The notes under the pieces are model-generated. The model was not told where the DNA came from. It did not search any database and saw only the letters and a list, made by a program, of their open reading frames with translations. A stretch of DNA of 64,000 bases, from assembly GCA_003988855.1 (NCBI GenBank), contig QYAI01000134.1, forward strand, positions 62,001-126,000, written 5' to 3'. Within the stretch, counting starts at the first letter, position 1. Every line of letters starts with the position of its first letter. The translations under genes and the position numbers were made by a program. This document shows, in pieces, positions 1-10,583 of the stretch. The stretch comes from Arachnopeziza araneosa (lineage: Eukaryota; Ascomycota; Leotiomycetes; Helotiales; Arachnopezizaceae).

Positions 1-598
1 TGAGATGTGCTTGATGTGTTTGAGCTTGTTAAAAGAGAGGTCAAGACTGGTCAGATTGGTGAGGGAATCAAGGTTCGAGATGTGTGAGATCAGGTTGTCG
101 TAGAAGTCTAGCTCTTTCAGTGTTGAGGCGAGGCAGGATAGACCCTCGATGGTGGTGATAGCATTCTGGCGCAGGCAAAGCCGCGTTACTTCTTTGAAGC
201 GGTCAAGTCGTAACGAGGGGATCGAGGCTACGCGGGAGTGGACACAGTCGATCTCGGAGCTATCCAGCGGATAGTCATCGAGGAGGTCTATGGCGGTTGA
301 GAGGTTAGCTGATGCTGGGTGCAGAAAGCTGCGGATGGCTGGCGAGGGGAAGAGAGAGAGACACACCTTCATCAGCATCTATGGCCTCTCCTGGGACGAC
401 GTGCTCATCATCTGAGTACTCAGGATCAGAGAGGGCCTCTGGATTCGCCAGCTCCAGCTTCTTTCCTTTTCCCTTTTCCACTCGTAGCTTGCCGTCCCAG
501 CCACTACTGCTGCGGGGTGTTTTAGGCGTCTCGTGGCCGTCGACGTCGTCGCCATTGATGGAGATGTGAGGCGGGGTGGTCTCTCGTTCTGAAGGCAT
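1..598 (-). CDS. sds22: Protein phosphatase 1 regulatory subunit Sds22 (partial, N-terminal part)
   Basis: Leucine-rich-repeat regulator of type 1 protein phosphatase, acting mainly in the nucleus and in mitosis. The gene starts at the ATG at 598 and runs off the left edge, so only the N-terminus is here. The first exon (598-367) encodes an acidic, charged leader (start MPSERETTPP, later SDPEYSDDEHVVPGEAIDADE-type residues). A 79 bp intron (366-288) joins it in frame to DLLDDYPLDSSEIDCVHSR, followed by leucine-rich repeats of the LxLxxNxI type: VTRLCLRQNAITTIEGL, LKELDFYDNLISHISNL, LTSLDLSFNKLKHIKH. That repeat spacing and the DCVHSR entry are characteristic of Sds22. The start is well supported because the leader begins at the only in-frame ATG. 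Later repeats and the C-terminal cap are outside the window. It is divergent from the hydrolase gene to its right, with about 270 bp of shared promoter. Confidence 0.9.
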
Positions 599-867
599 TG
601 TGAATGAAGGCTTTGCAAGCTTGAGTTAGAGTTGAGTAATGAATGGGAGTCAGTCAACCCATGATGTGCTGGAGTTTGATCATGGCTAGGCTGGGCAGTT
701 CCCAAAGCGGCCGGCCTGTCACCGCCTGGCAGGCAGCGGGGTCACTGGGGCTCGAGCCAACAGCCCATTTTCTCGCCTGAATGACCAGAGGGAAAATTTC
801 ATCCTCCACCCCACGAACGACAACACAGCATGCATGCACAGCAAACGAGAAACACCAACGTCCATAC

Positions 868-2062
868 ATGGTGATGCTGCGTGTTCTGCATGGCACCGCG
901 GCGACGAGGCAACTGAGGTCGTCTAGACTCGGTGGTACAGGGCGGAATCACCCCATTCGATGCCAGCTGGTCCAACAACGCACCTTTCTTAACCTCCCCA
1001 ATGTCCTCGTTCCTCCTGCCGTGTTTGGGGGTTTGCTCGTCGGACTATGGACTTGGAAGTGTATGATGATGATCACCTTTCAGAATAAGATCATTTACAT
1101 GCCAGGTCTACCACCAAATTCCCGGTGGGAGAAGATTGAAGATTACAAGAACCAGTGTCAAGGCATCCAATGGAGAGGGGAGAGTATCAAGTCGATTGAT
1201 GGGACTCGGATTAGTCTATGTGTGGCGAGCGTCACCAATGGAGATGTCACAAATCCCACGAGCACTGTTTACGTACTGTATTTTCAGGGTTAATTTCCTT
1301 TTCTTTTGTTTTTGAAACTCCCATTGCTCATGTCTGGTAGGTAATGCATCTTCCTTGCCTCCTCGACTTCCATTTCTCTCTCCAATTCTGCGTATGTTGA
1401 GGGACAGATCGGCGAGTAAAAAGCCAATCAAGTATGTGTTTGTTTGCTGCAGTTATCGAGGGTATTGGACCTCCAAAGGGCGACCAACGGAGAAAGGCAT
1501 TGCATTAGATGCTGCTGCTGCTTTGCAATGGATTAAGGATGACTCTCATCTGAACTCTGGCCTGAGAGAGAACGAGAAATCTTCAGTCGTCCTCTGGGGT
1601 CAAAGCATCGGTGCTGGTGTTGCAACAAGTCTGGCAGCTCAAGAAAGGCTCTTTTCCAGCAGCCCTCTTGTATTGAGAACTATCATACTTGAAACGCCAT
1701 TCCTCAACATCCGAGCTATGTTAGAGACACTGTACCCTCAGAAATGGCTCCCATACAGATATCTTTGGCCTTTCCTGAGGAATCATCTCGATAGTTCAAA
1801 GGCTCTGGGCGTCATGCGCGAAGGCTACCAGGAGATTGGTCTCAAAACTCCAAATATCTTGATATTGGAAGCTGGGCGTGATGAGCTGGTACCTAAACAG
1901 CATGGTGAAAAGCTTGAGAGAAGGTGTCAAGAGCTAGGATTGGAGGTAAAGAAGAAAGTCATTGGGAACGCGTATCATACCGAGGTTCTAGTCCGGCCGG
2001 GAGGTATTACTGCTGTAGTCGACGCGATTGAGAGACTGGCTGTCAGTGATGATGTTCGTTGA
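868..2062 (+). CDS. Alpha/beta hydrolase of the Bem46/ABHD-like group, membrane anchored
   Basis: Predicted serine hydrolase of 380 residues; substrate unknown. Two exons, 868-1288 and 1341-2062, are joined by a 52 bp intron (gttaat...ggtag) that keeps the frame and restores FQGNASSLPPRLP, the equivalent of the HGNAG oxyanion region. A hydrophobic stretch near residues 50-70 (VPPAVFGGLLVGLW) looks like an N-terminal membrane anchor. Core landmarks are YRGYWTSKGRP, the nucleophile elbow VLWGQSIGAG with the catalytic Ser, the acidic residue in ILEAGRDELVP, and the terminal His in NAYHTEVL. Thus a complete Ser-Asp-His triad is visible. I placed the start at the ATG at 868; an in-frame ATG lies further upstream at 781. 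The GTATGT near 1434 is not used as an intron donor, because reading through keeps the conserved block. Family membership is secure, cellular role is not. Confidence 0.8.
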
Positions 2063-3096
2063 CTGCCGAAACCAGGATTGTCTTTACAACTCAAATCTTG
2101 GTATGCTAGAGCGTTCCGATACTATCCGTAGAGGAGTAAACTACTTGGAAGACATGTGATCCGAAGCGCCAAGTTAAGGCGAATTCCATCCGAACGACCG
2201 CCTCGACTCTTTCCTTCTCCAACCATAAATGGTCAGTTTTAGCGAAACGTACCATTAATCATTTGATCTTATCCAGAGCTCTCTGCTGCAATAAAAGGGT
2301 CTTAAAAGGTTCCCGAAGAGGGCCTTTGCCACACAAGCCTTACGATAAAAGAATAAAGGGTTTGGTAATGGCCAAAGTCTAGATTTTACCCACTCCGATG
2401 GTTGTATGACTGGTTTAACGTCTGGAAGTACCTCTGTCAAAATCTGGGCCACTTTCAAGAATGCCTCTTTTTAAAAATGTATGAATACATGAAAACGGCT
2501 CTCATGGTCTTAAAAGCCATACATCTCGAAATTCTTATGGTGTATTTCCGAGCTTCAATCACCTTCTCTTTGTTGGACTACCCAAATGTTGATCAGAAAA
2601 CCTGCGTTCATCCAATATTTGAGCTCGGGAAAATGAATTCTTGCTCGAAAGAAAGGAGTGTTGTTGGCAGAGTATGATGGCCCGTTCAGGCTGTCTTTAT
2701 ACCACGGATATATATCAGCAGACAGAAAGTCTTCAAAGCAGCTATAAAGTACGGAGCAAAGGGCAACCTTAAAAAGCTAGCTTTATAGAATCAACTTTGC
2801 AAGGGCGTTATCTACTAGAAAGGACCAAACAATTTCATTTCATTACACATATACCTACGCTTCGAAGAAGATACAGAGAATACAGGAGAGAGGATGCGGA
2901 GGATACAAGAGAGAGGTAGACTGTATAGACTCGAAGCTAGGTAGCTACCGCTGCATGGGTCTTTGAGACCTAGATTGGCTTAAATGAAATACTAACCAAC
3001 CAACCAAAGCAGCAGCAGCTACTCAAGACTTATTTTGGCTATTTACCATTACTGAAATCATATTTCTGTTGAATTTACTTCTAAGTGCTTAGAACC
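2063..3096. other. Intergenic, AT-rich stretch without a recognisable gene
   Basis: About 1 kb between the hydrolase stop and the laccase relic. Reading frames are short and match nothing I recognise. A purine-rich patch near 2870-2930 has imperfect copies of a GAGGATAC/GAGAATAC-type word. It marks the change from compact housekeeping DNA to decayed accessory DNA. Confidence 0.5.
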
Positions 3097-4184
3097 ATGA
3101 GGTTAAATCCCAGTCGTCGCTCAATTTTGACTCTTCCTACATTATTTTCATCAGTAAACTTTCTTCCAAAAACGTTCGCAACTGCCTTAGATTATGTTAC
3201 AATTAAAGATCGGAACTGTTTTAATCCTCCCAACTCCAGACAATGTTGAACTCCGGGATATGAAGTATCCACTGACTATGAAAAAGAGTGGCCTGAGACT
3301 GGGAAAACTGTTACTGTGTGTTTCTTTACTTCGTTTCACTGCCTTTCTATATTCTAACGTGAGGAAAGTATAACTTAGAAGTCACCAATACAACAATGGC
3401 CCCAGAAGGCTCGTTTCGACTGAGAATGGCAATCAATCGCAAGTCTCCAGGGCCTACAATCAGAGCCTGCCGGTAACATGAATACAATGTTAGTTTAGTA
3501 CTGAAAAATCTAGCTTGGGGAGACATTCTAGAGATTAGTGTTCTTCTAATCACAGACTTCTACAATATCTCTGCCTATCAAGCCTCATATCAAGCTGGTG
3601 AAGCCACAGGGCCTCCAAACAGAGCCCATAATGGTTTGATCAATTGTACTATGGTTAGTGTAGATGGAACAAAAGGTGCCCACAATAAAAACACCATTTC
3701 TCAAGGAAAGAAATACCGCCTCCGACTTGCCAATACCTCTCTCGACAACCACTTTCGAGTTAGTTTGGACCAACACAACTTCACTGTCATATCCGCCGAT
3801 TTCGTACCCGTTGTCCCTTATAACACGGATTGGATCTTCCTCGCTATCGGCCAACGCTACGACGTTATCATAATCGCGGATCAACCAGTGGATAGCTACT
3901 GGTTCCGCACTGTGGTGATGGAAGGCTGTGGAGTAAATGGCAACAATGGGAGCATAAAATCAATATTTTCCTACACTGGTTGCTCCTCCAGTCTTCCAAC
4001 AACAGATTACACTACTCCTGCACCAGAGAACTGCTTCGATGAAGCGAATCTTATTCCATTTGTTTCAAAGGACGTGGATAGCTCATCTTTTCCCTCAGAT
4101 GTGGAAACTCTGAATGTGGAGGTGGGAATTGGTATACAGAGTAATAATCAGAGCATCGCTCAATGGTTCATTGGTGGGGTTTAA
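3097..4184 (+). pseudogene. Laccase (multicopper oxidase) relic
   Basis: Remnant of a secreted laccase. The ATG at 3097 opens a leader and mature start (DYVTIKDRNCFNPPNSRQC), then a TGA at about 3246 sits where laccases have Trp in the RQCW motif. In the same frame the text continues as TPGYEVSTDYEKEWPETGKT, so the stop is a point lesion. After a putative intron comes KYNLEVTNTTMAPEGSFRLR and MAINRKSPGPTIRA. The rest of cupredoxin domain 1 is then missing, including the HWHG and HxH copper ligands. The sequence resumes near 3550 with ITDFYNISAYQASYQ and domain 2 (NGLINCTMVSVDG, YRLRLANTSLDNHF, IAIGQRYDVIIIA-like) and stops at 4182 before domain 3. With neither domain 1 nor domain 3 ligands it cannot be an active oxidase. 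The TGG-to-TGA change would fit C-to-T mutation on the other strand. Confidence 0.85.
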
Positions 4185-4496
4185 TCGATGTTGATTGGGA
4201 GCTGGAAATGATAATATCCCCTGAGATTTAAATATAATCCAAATCCCTGAGGGAGAATTCGCTTTGCTTTTGGGTTATCCAGGCCGTTCCTGGAGCGGCC
4301 GCTATGGCTCCTCACCCATCCATCTCCATGGCAAGTTTGCAACCAAACCCAATTCCCAAGTCTTGGAGTGGGACTGGGATGTAATGCAATGTAGCTGATT
4401 CTGGTCATAAACAAAAGTCACGATTTCTTCCTGCTCGGTTCTGGTTTCGGCAAATTCACCAAGGACCGTGTGGTGTCGGTGACTTTCGAGTCAGCT
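4185..4496. other. Intergenic with a short GC-rich hairpin
   Basis: Non-coding stretch between the laccase relic and the dispersed repeat. A perfect 6 bp inverted repeat with a 5 b loop lies at 4278-4294, overlapping a second one (GGCCG ... CGGCC) at 4282-4300. No gene is visible. Confidence 0.4.
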
Positions 4497-4726
4497 AGCA
4501 GGTACATAATATTAAATAAACCGTTCTCGGTCATCGCCAATATGCCCACTCCTCTCTTTAGGTACACGGGTCCTCTTCCTGGGCTGCCACGCCAGTAAAC
4601 CATCAGCCCAGACATTCCACCTAATTCACGACCTATCTACCCGCCGGGTAGCGCCATACCGGCCGACTTTGAACGGATTAAAAAACTTAACCTACACACC
4701 TGGTTTAGTTTCTGTCTTCCTACAGT
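4497..4726 (-). repeat. Dispersed repeat, copy A (230 bp)
   Basis: This segment is nearly identical, in inverted orientation, to 27171-27352. Read on the minus strand both copies begin ACTGTAGGAAGACAGAAAC, run through a GC-rich core (CCGGTATGGCGCTACCCGGC) and end near TATGTACCTGCT. Copy A carries about 48 bp that copy B lacks, just after the CCCGGCGGGTAG core. A 65-codon minus-strand frame crosses it but resembles no protein I know. It may be part of an LTR or a non-autonomous element. No target-site duplication is evident. Confidence 0.8.
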
Positions 4727-5818
4727 TCTCGGTTTATCTGTTTATTTTTTTTGGTTGCGAGAATGGTTACGCGAGGCACGTGTCAGAATTGAACTTTCAC
4801 AATCCAACCAGGAGATATCAAAATTACGGTTGACTTGGGGGTTTTGGAGCCGGAATGTGGAGCTTGGAAGGCATGGTATGAGGAGAAGAGTTATTATACG
4901 AAGGATGACTCGGGGTTGTAATGGGGTTCTGTAATGTTGTAGGCGGGATCTGAAGTTACGGAAAAAGTGTGTTCGGCGTTTGGAAATGGGATGATGGTTT
5001 GAGGTTAGTGTTTTCCTGAGCAAGTTTGGTGGGTGTGAGAGCTGTAATGGAAAGTGTTGAGTCAGAATCTTGGGGATACATCTACACTAGCTATTGTTAT
5101 CTCGAGTCAAGGCCGGAAATGAGGTGTTCGGTAGTCGTATTTGGTTTGAATCAGGTCCTGAGACGAGGACTCACGTAGTTCCACTCGGCACTTCCACAAG
5201 TTATTGTATTGTTTCTTCTAACCACCAAAGACTAGATTCATTTGAGCATTACATCATTTCCATCCTCGAATAGATTTCGTATATAATAGTAGAGGATGTA
5301 TTAAAATGAGAGGCATTGCTGGCAATGTTTGTCGAGGATCGTCTCTCTGAAATCGTTTCCATCACCGGTGTTGACGTAGGGTAGTAATGTGGGGTATTCT
5401 TGGCCGCGACTCAGAGCGAGCCTAGTGAGCTGAGGGTATTACGGTAAATCACAAAGTGAGGTAATTATTTGAAAGGGAGCAGCGACAATTAAATGCCGTC
5501 AAGCAAAAGAGACGCTTGGTGGCACCAGTAGGGTAAGATTAGCGCCGTTACGGTTGTCAATAGTCCAAGCAAGAGCCAAGACAACGCGGGCGATTCACAG
5601 GGTGTGCTTAACTTTGGGAAGCTTTAAAAACCGCAAACCCTGCTGCTTCTGCAGATGGCTTTCGGTGGCGTATTGCGGCTGGCTGCACCCCTGATCGCCA
5701 TGAGCAGGGACCTCAATATAGACGGCGCGGTGATGGGGTGAGGAGTTGAGCAGGTCAACTTCACGCAATCATTGTTTCCTTCTCCCTTTGCGGTCCGTAC
5801 AGTCTTTACCAAAACACC
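4727..5818. other. Intergenic, promoter side of the first UstYa-like gene
   Basis: About 1.1 kb with no supported gene. It contains the upstream region of the gene starting at 5819; a pyrimidine-rich run (CTTCTCCCTTTGC) lies about 40 bp before that ATG. No repeat or RNA gene is recognised. Confidence 0.4.
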
Positions 5819-6902
5819 ATGGCGGGGTATTTTCGCCTCTCGACATCCAGTGATGAGGAGGTGCATGCTGAGAAAGAAGTCGAGCGACCGCGTTCCTCAC
5901 CAGCATGGAAGTGGTTGCCATGGATCTGGTGCTCGGTATGCGCAACCATCACCGTTCTCACATTGGTATACTCGACCATTGCTCTCCGACAATTCGAATC
6001 GCAGTGTCAGATCTCATCTCCAGCCGAGACTCCCGCTCAAGAACCTCAAACAGACAGAGCGAATTTCCCCACCGATTTCAGTAGGTCGCGATTGTGGTGT
6101 AAAGAGTGTCAAGCTGAGATGAGCAGTAACGGCCCCGGAAATTCCGTACGTCGAGAAGTACTACTATAATTATTGGGATTTCAACCCTTTTATCAATCGT
6201 CTTGAGATCAACCGGACGATGCTTCAAGCCGGGCCGCTGTATGCTGGGGTTCCAAGTAAAGAAATCGACGATGCGTGGGAAGAGCTGTTGAGTGGTTTGT
6301 GAACTGAATTCGTGGTATCTTCAAGGACCGTTCTGATGAAAACAGGCGCTTATATGGAAGCTACCGAGGAGGAGGTTGAGGCTGCGCAGAAAGCCGCTCC
6401 GTGGGACCTGGAGGAGATCAATGGGCATGTTTACATGGAGTAGGCATCCCTTCTCTCACGCACGCCAACAGAACTGACGTGGAACAGGGTGGGAGTTTAC
6501 CACAACCTTCATTGTATCGTAAGTCTCCATTGCAAGTTCATTCTCCTCACATATCTGACACAACGATAGGATCTTCTCCGACGAGCGCTGAGCCCTGAAG
6601 TCTACAACACACATACCGATTTCTCTGGCCAGTTGCAGCAGAAGTATATACAGACGCATATCTGTAAGTGAAGTGAGGCATCATGTGAGAGGTTATGTGC
6701 TAATCAATAAGATCATTGTATTGAACATCTTAAAAATGCGGTTCAATGTCATGGGGATATGACCCCGGTGCCGATGTTTACGATCCCGGAACTTCCTGGT
6801 TTTGTCGCCTCGCATAGCGTTTCTCATACCTGCCGTGACTTTGAGAAGATCAAGGAGTGGAAGGATGAGAGGAATAAGTTGAGGGAGCCTTATGGATACT
6901 AG
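5819..6902 (+). CDS. UstYa-like (DUF3328) oxidase, gene 1 of a convergent pair
   Basis: UstYa-type proteins are membrane-anchored oxidative enzymes known from fungal cyclic peptide pathways (ustiloxin-type RiPPs, cyclochlorotine). Six exons fit: 5819-6080, 6127-6294, 6346-6439, 6488-6518, 6570-6663, 6712-6902, all with GT-AG introns of 46-52 bp, about 279 residues. A single N-terminal TM segment (WIWCSVCATITVLTLVYSTI) is followed by PEIPYVEKYYYNYWDFNPF, which replaces the usual VP..F.R block. Both family signatures are present: first HxxHC as YHNLHC, second as HIYHC, the latter created exactly across the intron at 6664-6711, which supports the model. The end CHGDMTPVPM...HTCRDFEKIKEW is typical of the family. 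It converges on the second UstYa-like gene with 111 bp between the stops. Substrate unknown; no precursor peptide is recognised nearby. Confidence 0.87.
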
Positions 6903-7013
6903 TTGAAGATTGGTGTAGCGGGGTTGCTGTCATATCCTTGGATAAATACAATCAATGCACGGCACTACAGCAAAGATTTGAGATTCTTGAACAGTTTGAT
7001 ACGGTGCCATTTT

Positions 7014-7977
7014 TTAGTCGCCTAAAGCTTTTAATCTCCTCCCCCTCTCCTCAACCCACTCCCATATTTCCTCAAAGTTCCTACACGTATGTTCCTCTCC
7101 ATTCCCGATATAAAAACTCCCCATCCCCTTCCCACCCACAACCTTCCTCATCGGCACCGGCGTGAGATCAGCATGACACATCAGCGCCTGTCGGAGCTGA
7201 TCCACACAATGATCGAGATGCGCTCTTCCCTCATGCAATGGATCCCTCTTCCGATCTTCGCCATGGTAGTAATCCCCATCCAGCGCCTCGCGGATCTCAT
7301 TCAAGCAATGCAGATTGTGGAACACGGTCAACTCGAGGAAATAGTGCTCTCCGTTGTAGAAGATGGGGGAGAGGTGGGAAGAGGGGATCTGAGCCGTTTC
7401 GTCCGGGAGGAGGGACATGTACTGTGCGTGGAGAAGAGAGTGCCAGGCTGCATCGAGGGCTGGTGATGGAGGGCCTACGTAGGTTGTTTCGTTTGCGGTG
7501 AGGGGCTGGTTGTAGAGGGTTTGGGTGGTGGTGTTGAAGAGGAGGTCATTGGTGAAACGTTTTTGGATCATGTTGATGGGGATTGGGGTTGTACTTGGGA
7601 CTGCGATGCGTTAACTTGTTTTAAGAAGGGACTTTCTTGAGTTTGAGTATACCAAAGTCTGTTGAAAATCCATTTTCATAGCTCTGGACCAAGGTTGAAT
7701 TTGGATCTGCTGATGGATGCTGAAATGCAAAGAATAGGGTTGTGCATAATAAGAATATAGTGAGGGTTGAATGGGCAATGAATCCAATTGGAAATGGCCG
7801 TGGAGCATGTCTAGAAACCTCATTCCCCTCAATGAGAGACTCGGATGCTTCGTCCTTCATCCTCGCAGGCCTATTCTTGGTTCCCTCGCTCGAGGGCCAA
7901 AATGAAGTATGAACATTAAATCCACGTCCACTGGAGCTTGATTTCAAGATCGGTGATCTTCTCAGATCATCAGCCAT
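7014..7977 (-). CDS. UstYa-like (DUF3328) oxidase, gene 2 of a convergent pair
   Basis: Second member of the family, 303 residues in two exons: 7977-7653 and 7600-7014, split by a 52 bp intron (gtatac...cgcag). The N-terminal cytosolic part is followed by one TM segment (FIAHSTLTIFLLCTTLFFAF), then the conserved entry FSTDFVPSTTPI, IQKRFTNDLLFN and the signatures FHNLHCLNEIREAL and HLDHCVDQLRQALMCHADLTP, ending with EHTCRNFEEIWEWVEERG. Both HxxHC motifs believed essential in UstYa are intact. It fits the family consensus better than its neighbour (it keeps KRF and the full histidine blocks), so the pair probably diverged long ago rather than by a recent duplication. Orientation is tail to tail with gene 1. 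Partner enzymes (peptidase, methyltransferase, P450, precursor) are not visible. Confidence 0.9.
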
Positions 7978-8880
7978 TTCGCCTGGGGGCCGTTGCTTGG
8001 GCTTTCGCTTGGAGAGGACTAGCGGGCGAGGTAAGGGACAGGAGCTTCTTGAACCCCTGAATAAGCGAATTCGTTAGCGCCATAATAGGCAAAATTGTGG
8101 GAATTGGCCAAGTATTGGAATGTCACCTCGGCTAGAGTGGCGGCTGTTGCTGCTCATGAGATCATACTGGGTACTGCTCCGAATCCAGATTCATAGATGG
8201 CATAAGTTGGGACTAGAATCTAAGAGCCTAGAATAATGACGTTAGCACTAAAGGATCCGTTAAAAAGTGGAGATCTCGTCTTCTGAATTCCATTGTAGAG
8301 TCTGTAGTATGGAAGTGTACCAAACAGTCCTTCCGTCACCTCTTTGCAGCACATCATTGGTCTTGTTCTAAAAGTGGAAGCAAATCTCCACAAGACGGGA
8401 GATGCTCGTCAGGGGCGTTTTCTTCGGAAATATCTAAAATCTTGGTGTCAGCCGCACCGCCTCTCAAAGCGGGACTTTGACCGAAAATCGCACATCTCAT
8501 TTCAACCGTAGAAAACATGACAGCTTGGGCGTTGAGGAGACTCTGTGGTTTGCTCAAAGTCTTTTTTGCCGAGCCGGCATTTCAGGGCTGACTCGCTTAG
8601 ACCCGCGTTTTGTTTACTTTTGCGCCTCTTCTAACACAACTCCGGGATACACCGCATGCATATGCCAAGGGTACTAATTCGGGATATAGGTAGGCTGATC
8701 ACACCTCGATCAAGCCAAGATACTAACCATCGAAAGTCTCTTGAGCTAGACGGAAAGAGGCTGAGTGAAGGACACTACCTGGCGCATTTATTTCATCTCC
8801 CAGGCTTCTTACAGTCCCTGCCATCTCTCAGCTCTCCTTCTCACTTATAGTCATTCTTTTAGATTTTGAGACTTCTCATC
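7978..8880. other. Divergent intergenic region
   Basis: About 0.9 kb between the start of the second UstYa-like gene (minus) and the Thr/Val-rich gene (plus). Only short unconvincing frames occur; it probably holds both promoters and possibly an undetected 5' exon of the plus-strand gene. Confidence 0.4.
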
Positions 8881-10096
8881 ATGGGTATAACCTTCTCTTC
8901 CAACCGGCTTGCAGGATTTGCCTCTGAAGGCCTTCCGGCGACATCATATGCCTATGCGACAGGTAACACAGCTTACTTAGGTGCAGATGTAACTTACGTA
9001 TATGATGGCCCGAATGGCTTTGGTCCTGTGGGCGAGGTCACTCCATTTCTTGTTCAGCCAGCAGCAGCAGCACCAACATTGACCTGCTCCCCGATTACTG
9101 TTTCTGCCTCGAGTCAATCATTAGCATGTCCGATTGCTGGAACTGCTCTGACTGGTGGCCTTTACACATTGTCCTTTTTGCAATACACCTCGGTGGCAGC
9201 AACGAATAGTGATGGATCACCGTCTACGGATGGGGCCGGAAGTACTGTATATACAAAATATTCCGCTTCGGGCTTCACCAACACGCTTACACCCTATGAC
9301 GATGGTTACACATATTCATTCATCGCTCCTCTCCAGGTAGTAGCTTCCACAACAGTGACTGATTACACAACACCCTATCCAACAGGTTATACAACTGTCA
9401 CCAGCGGCGTTTCCGAAATCCTTCCTACCGCGACTGTGGACGTGCCAGCCACCGTTGTCACCGTCACAGTGTATGCAACCACTATCGTGTCACATAAGAC
9501 GACCAAAACCACTCTTTTTGGAGTATCCACTACCGTTACCAAGACGGGAGCCTGCCCAAAGTCCACTTTGCTGAAGTGCAACCAAGACAATTGCTACAGA
9601 GCAATGAACAATCGATTGACGAGTGCATCTTCCTTCTGCGCCGGGTATACTACCACAACTAACCTGCCAACGCCTTCGTACCTCAGCCAATGCTCGGGTA
9701 CCGCATCTCGTGTCTCCTCGGCCTGTACTTGTCTCTTCTCATCACCTGCAAAGTCAATGAGCGCTCGAGGAGCTATTGCGGTTAGCTATGCGCCTCCAGA
9801 TTTCACCTACAGTGCATCTACGACACTTACCGTCACCGTCACTGACACTGACACTGACACGGTTGCCCCAACTACAACCGTCATTTATCATGTTCCTTCT
9901 GCCACTGTGTAAGCTTAGTCTTTCCAAGTTGTTAAAAAACGCTAACAATTTCAGTACCGATCCTGCCACTACAATCTCATCCGGGACCTCGACAAAAACT
10001 AGCGGCAAAGTTTCTACCGTTACAGTCACTATATCAACATCTATAGTGGATAAGAGATCAGCCACCACTATCACAGTTTCACCTACACATTGTTAA
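8881..10096 (+). CDS. Thr/Ser/Val-rich cell-surface-type protein, function unknown
   Basis: I do not recognise the family. Two exons are supported: 8881-9908 and 9955-10096, with a 46 bp intron (gtaagc...ttcag) that keeps the frame; about 389 residues. The middle and C-terminal parts are rich in Thr, Ser and Val with short iterations such as TVTVYATT, TSTVTVT and a TDTDTDT run near 9846-9860. A Cys-containing segment (CPKSTLLKCNQDNCYRAMNN, then SSACTCLF) resembles small disulfide modules of fungal adhesins. A Lys-Arg site (DKRSATT) lies 13 residues from the end. Such composition suggests an O-glycosylated wall or secreted protein. The odd point is the N-terminus: the first ATG gives GITFSSNRLAGFASEG with no convincing signal peptide, so an upstream exon may be missing from this model or lost. 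The start is uncertain. Confidence 0.6.
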
Positions 10097-10583
10097 TATG
10101 ACTGGTTTGGAGGTTAAGGCCAAGATTGTAACCTAGCTTTAAGGGGTGAAATAGATAGGGAACGCATTCAAAATTTGACCTGTAAATCATTTATACAATC
10201 CAAGTACTTCTCCGGTACTAAATTTATTGACTTGCCGCTTATATCTTGCTGGTTTTTTCTTCTTACGGCTTACTTGCTCTATCTGCTCACCCAGAGAATG
10301 GATACGACTATATTTGAAGAGATATAGCGTAAGTATTGAGTAGGCTTGCTCCGAAAACTACGATCAATGAGTATTCGATAATAGAGAACATATAATTTTT
10401 TTCCCATCCTTATCCTACAACAGGGGTTGGCTCGCTAAGCGAATGACGCCAGAACCAACATCGCGACGCGTTCGTCAACAATAATAACGAGTTACTCCTC
10501 TCCCGCGGAAATGTTCACTTCAATTGATCTATGACTTACTACGAACAGCACTAACGGCCAGCAAGTAATTTAAACAAGTCAAG
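10097..10583. other. Intergenic, contains a shared GC-rich palindromic motif
   Basis: Non-coding. At about 10422-10455 it holds AGGGGTTGGCTCGCTAAGCG followed by ACGCCAGAACC. A related block with the same GGTTGGC/GCGAGCC words is present near 27833-27860. No gene is seen. Confidence 0.4.

Noticed and set aside
1434..1456. Possible 21 bp intron (GTATGT...CAG) in the alpha/beta hydrolase
   Set aside because: Too short for an intron, and reading through preserves the conserved block before YRGYW.
8881..10096. Candidate RiPP precursor next to the UstYa pair
   Set aside because: It has one KR site only and no repeated core peptides separated by Kex2 sites; composition is adhesin-like.
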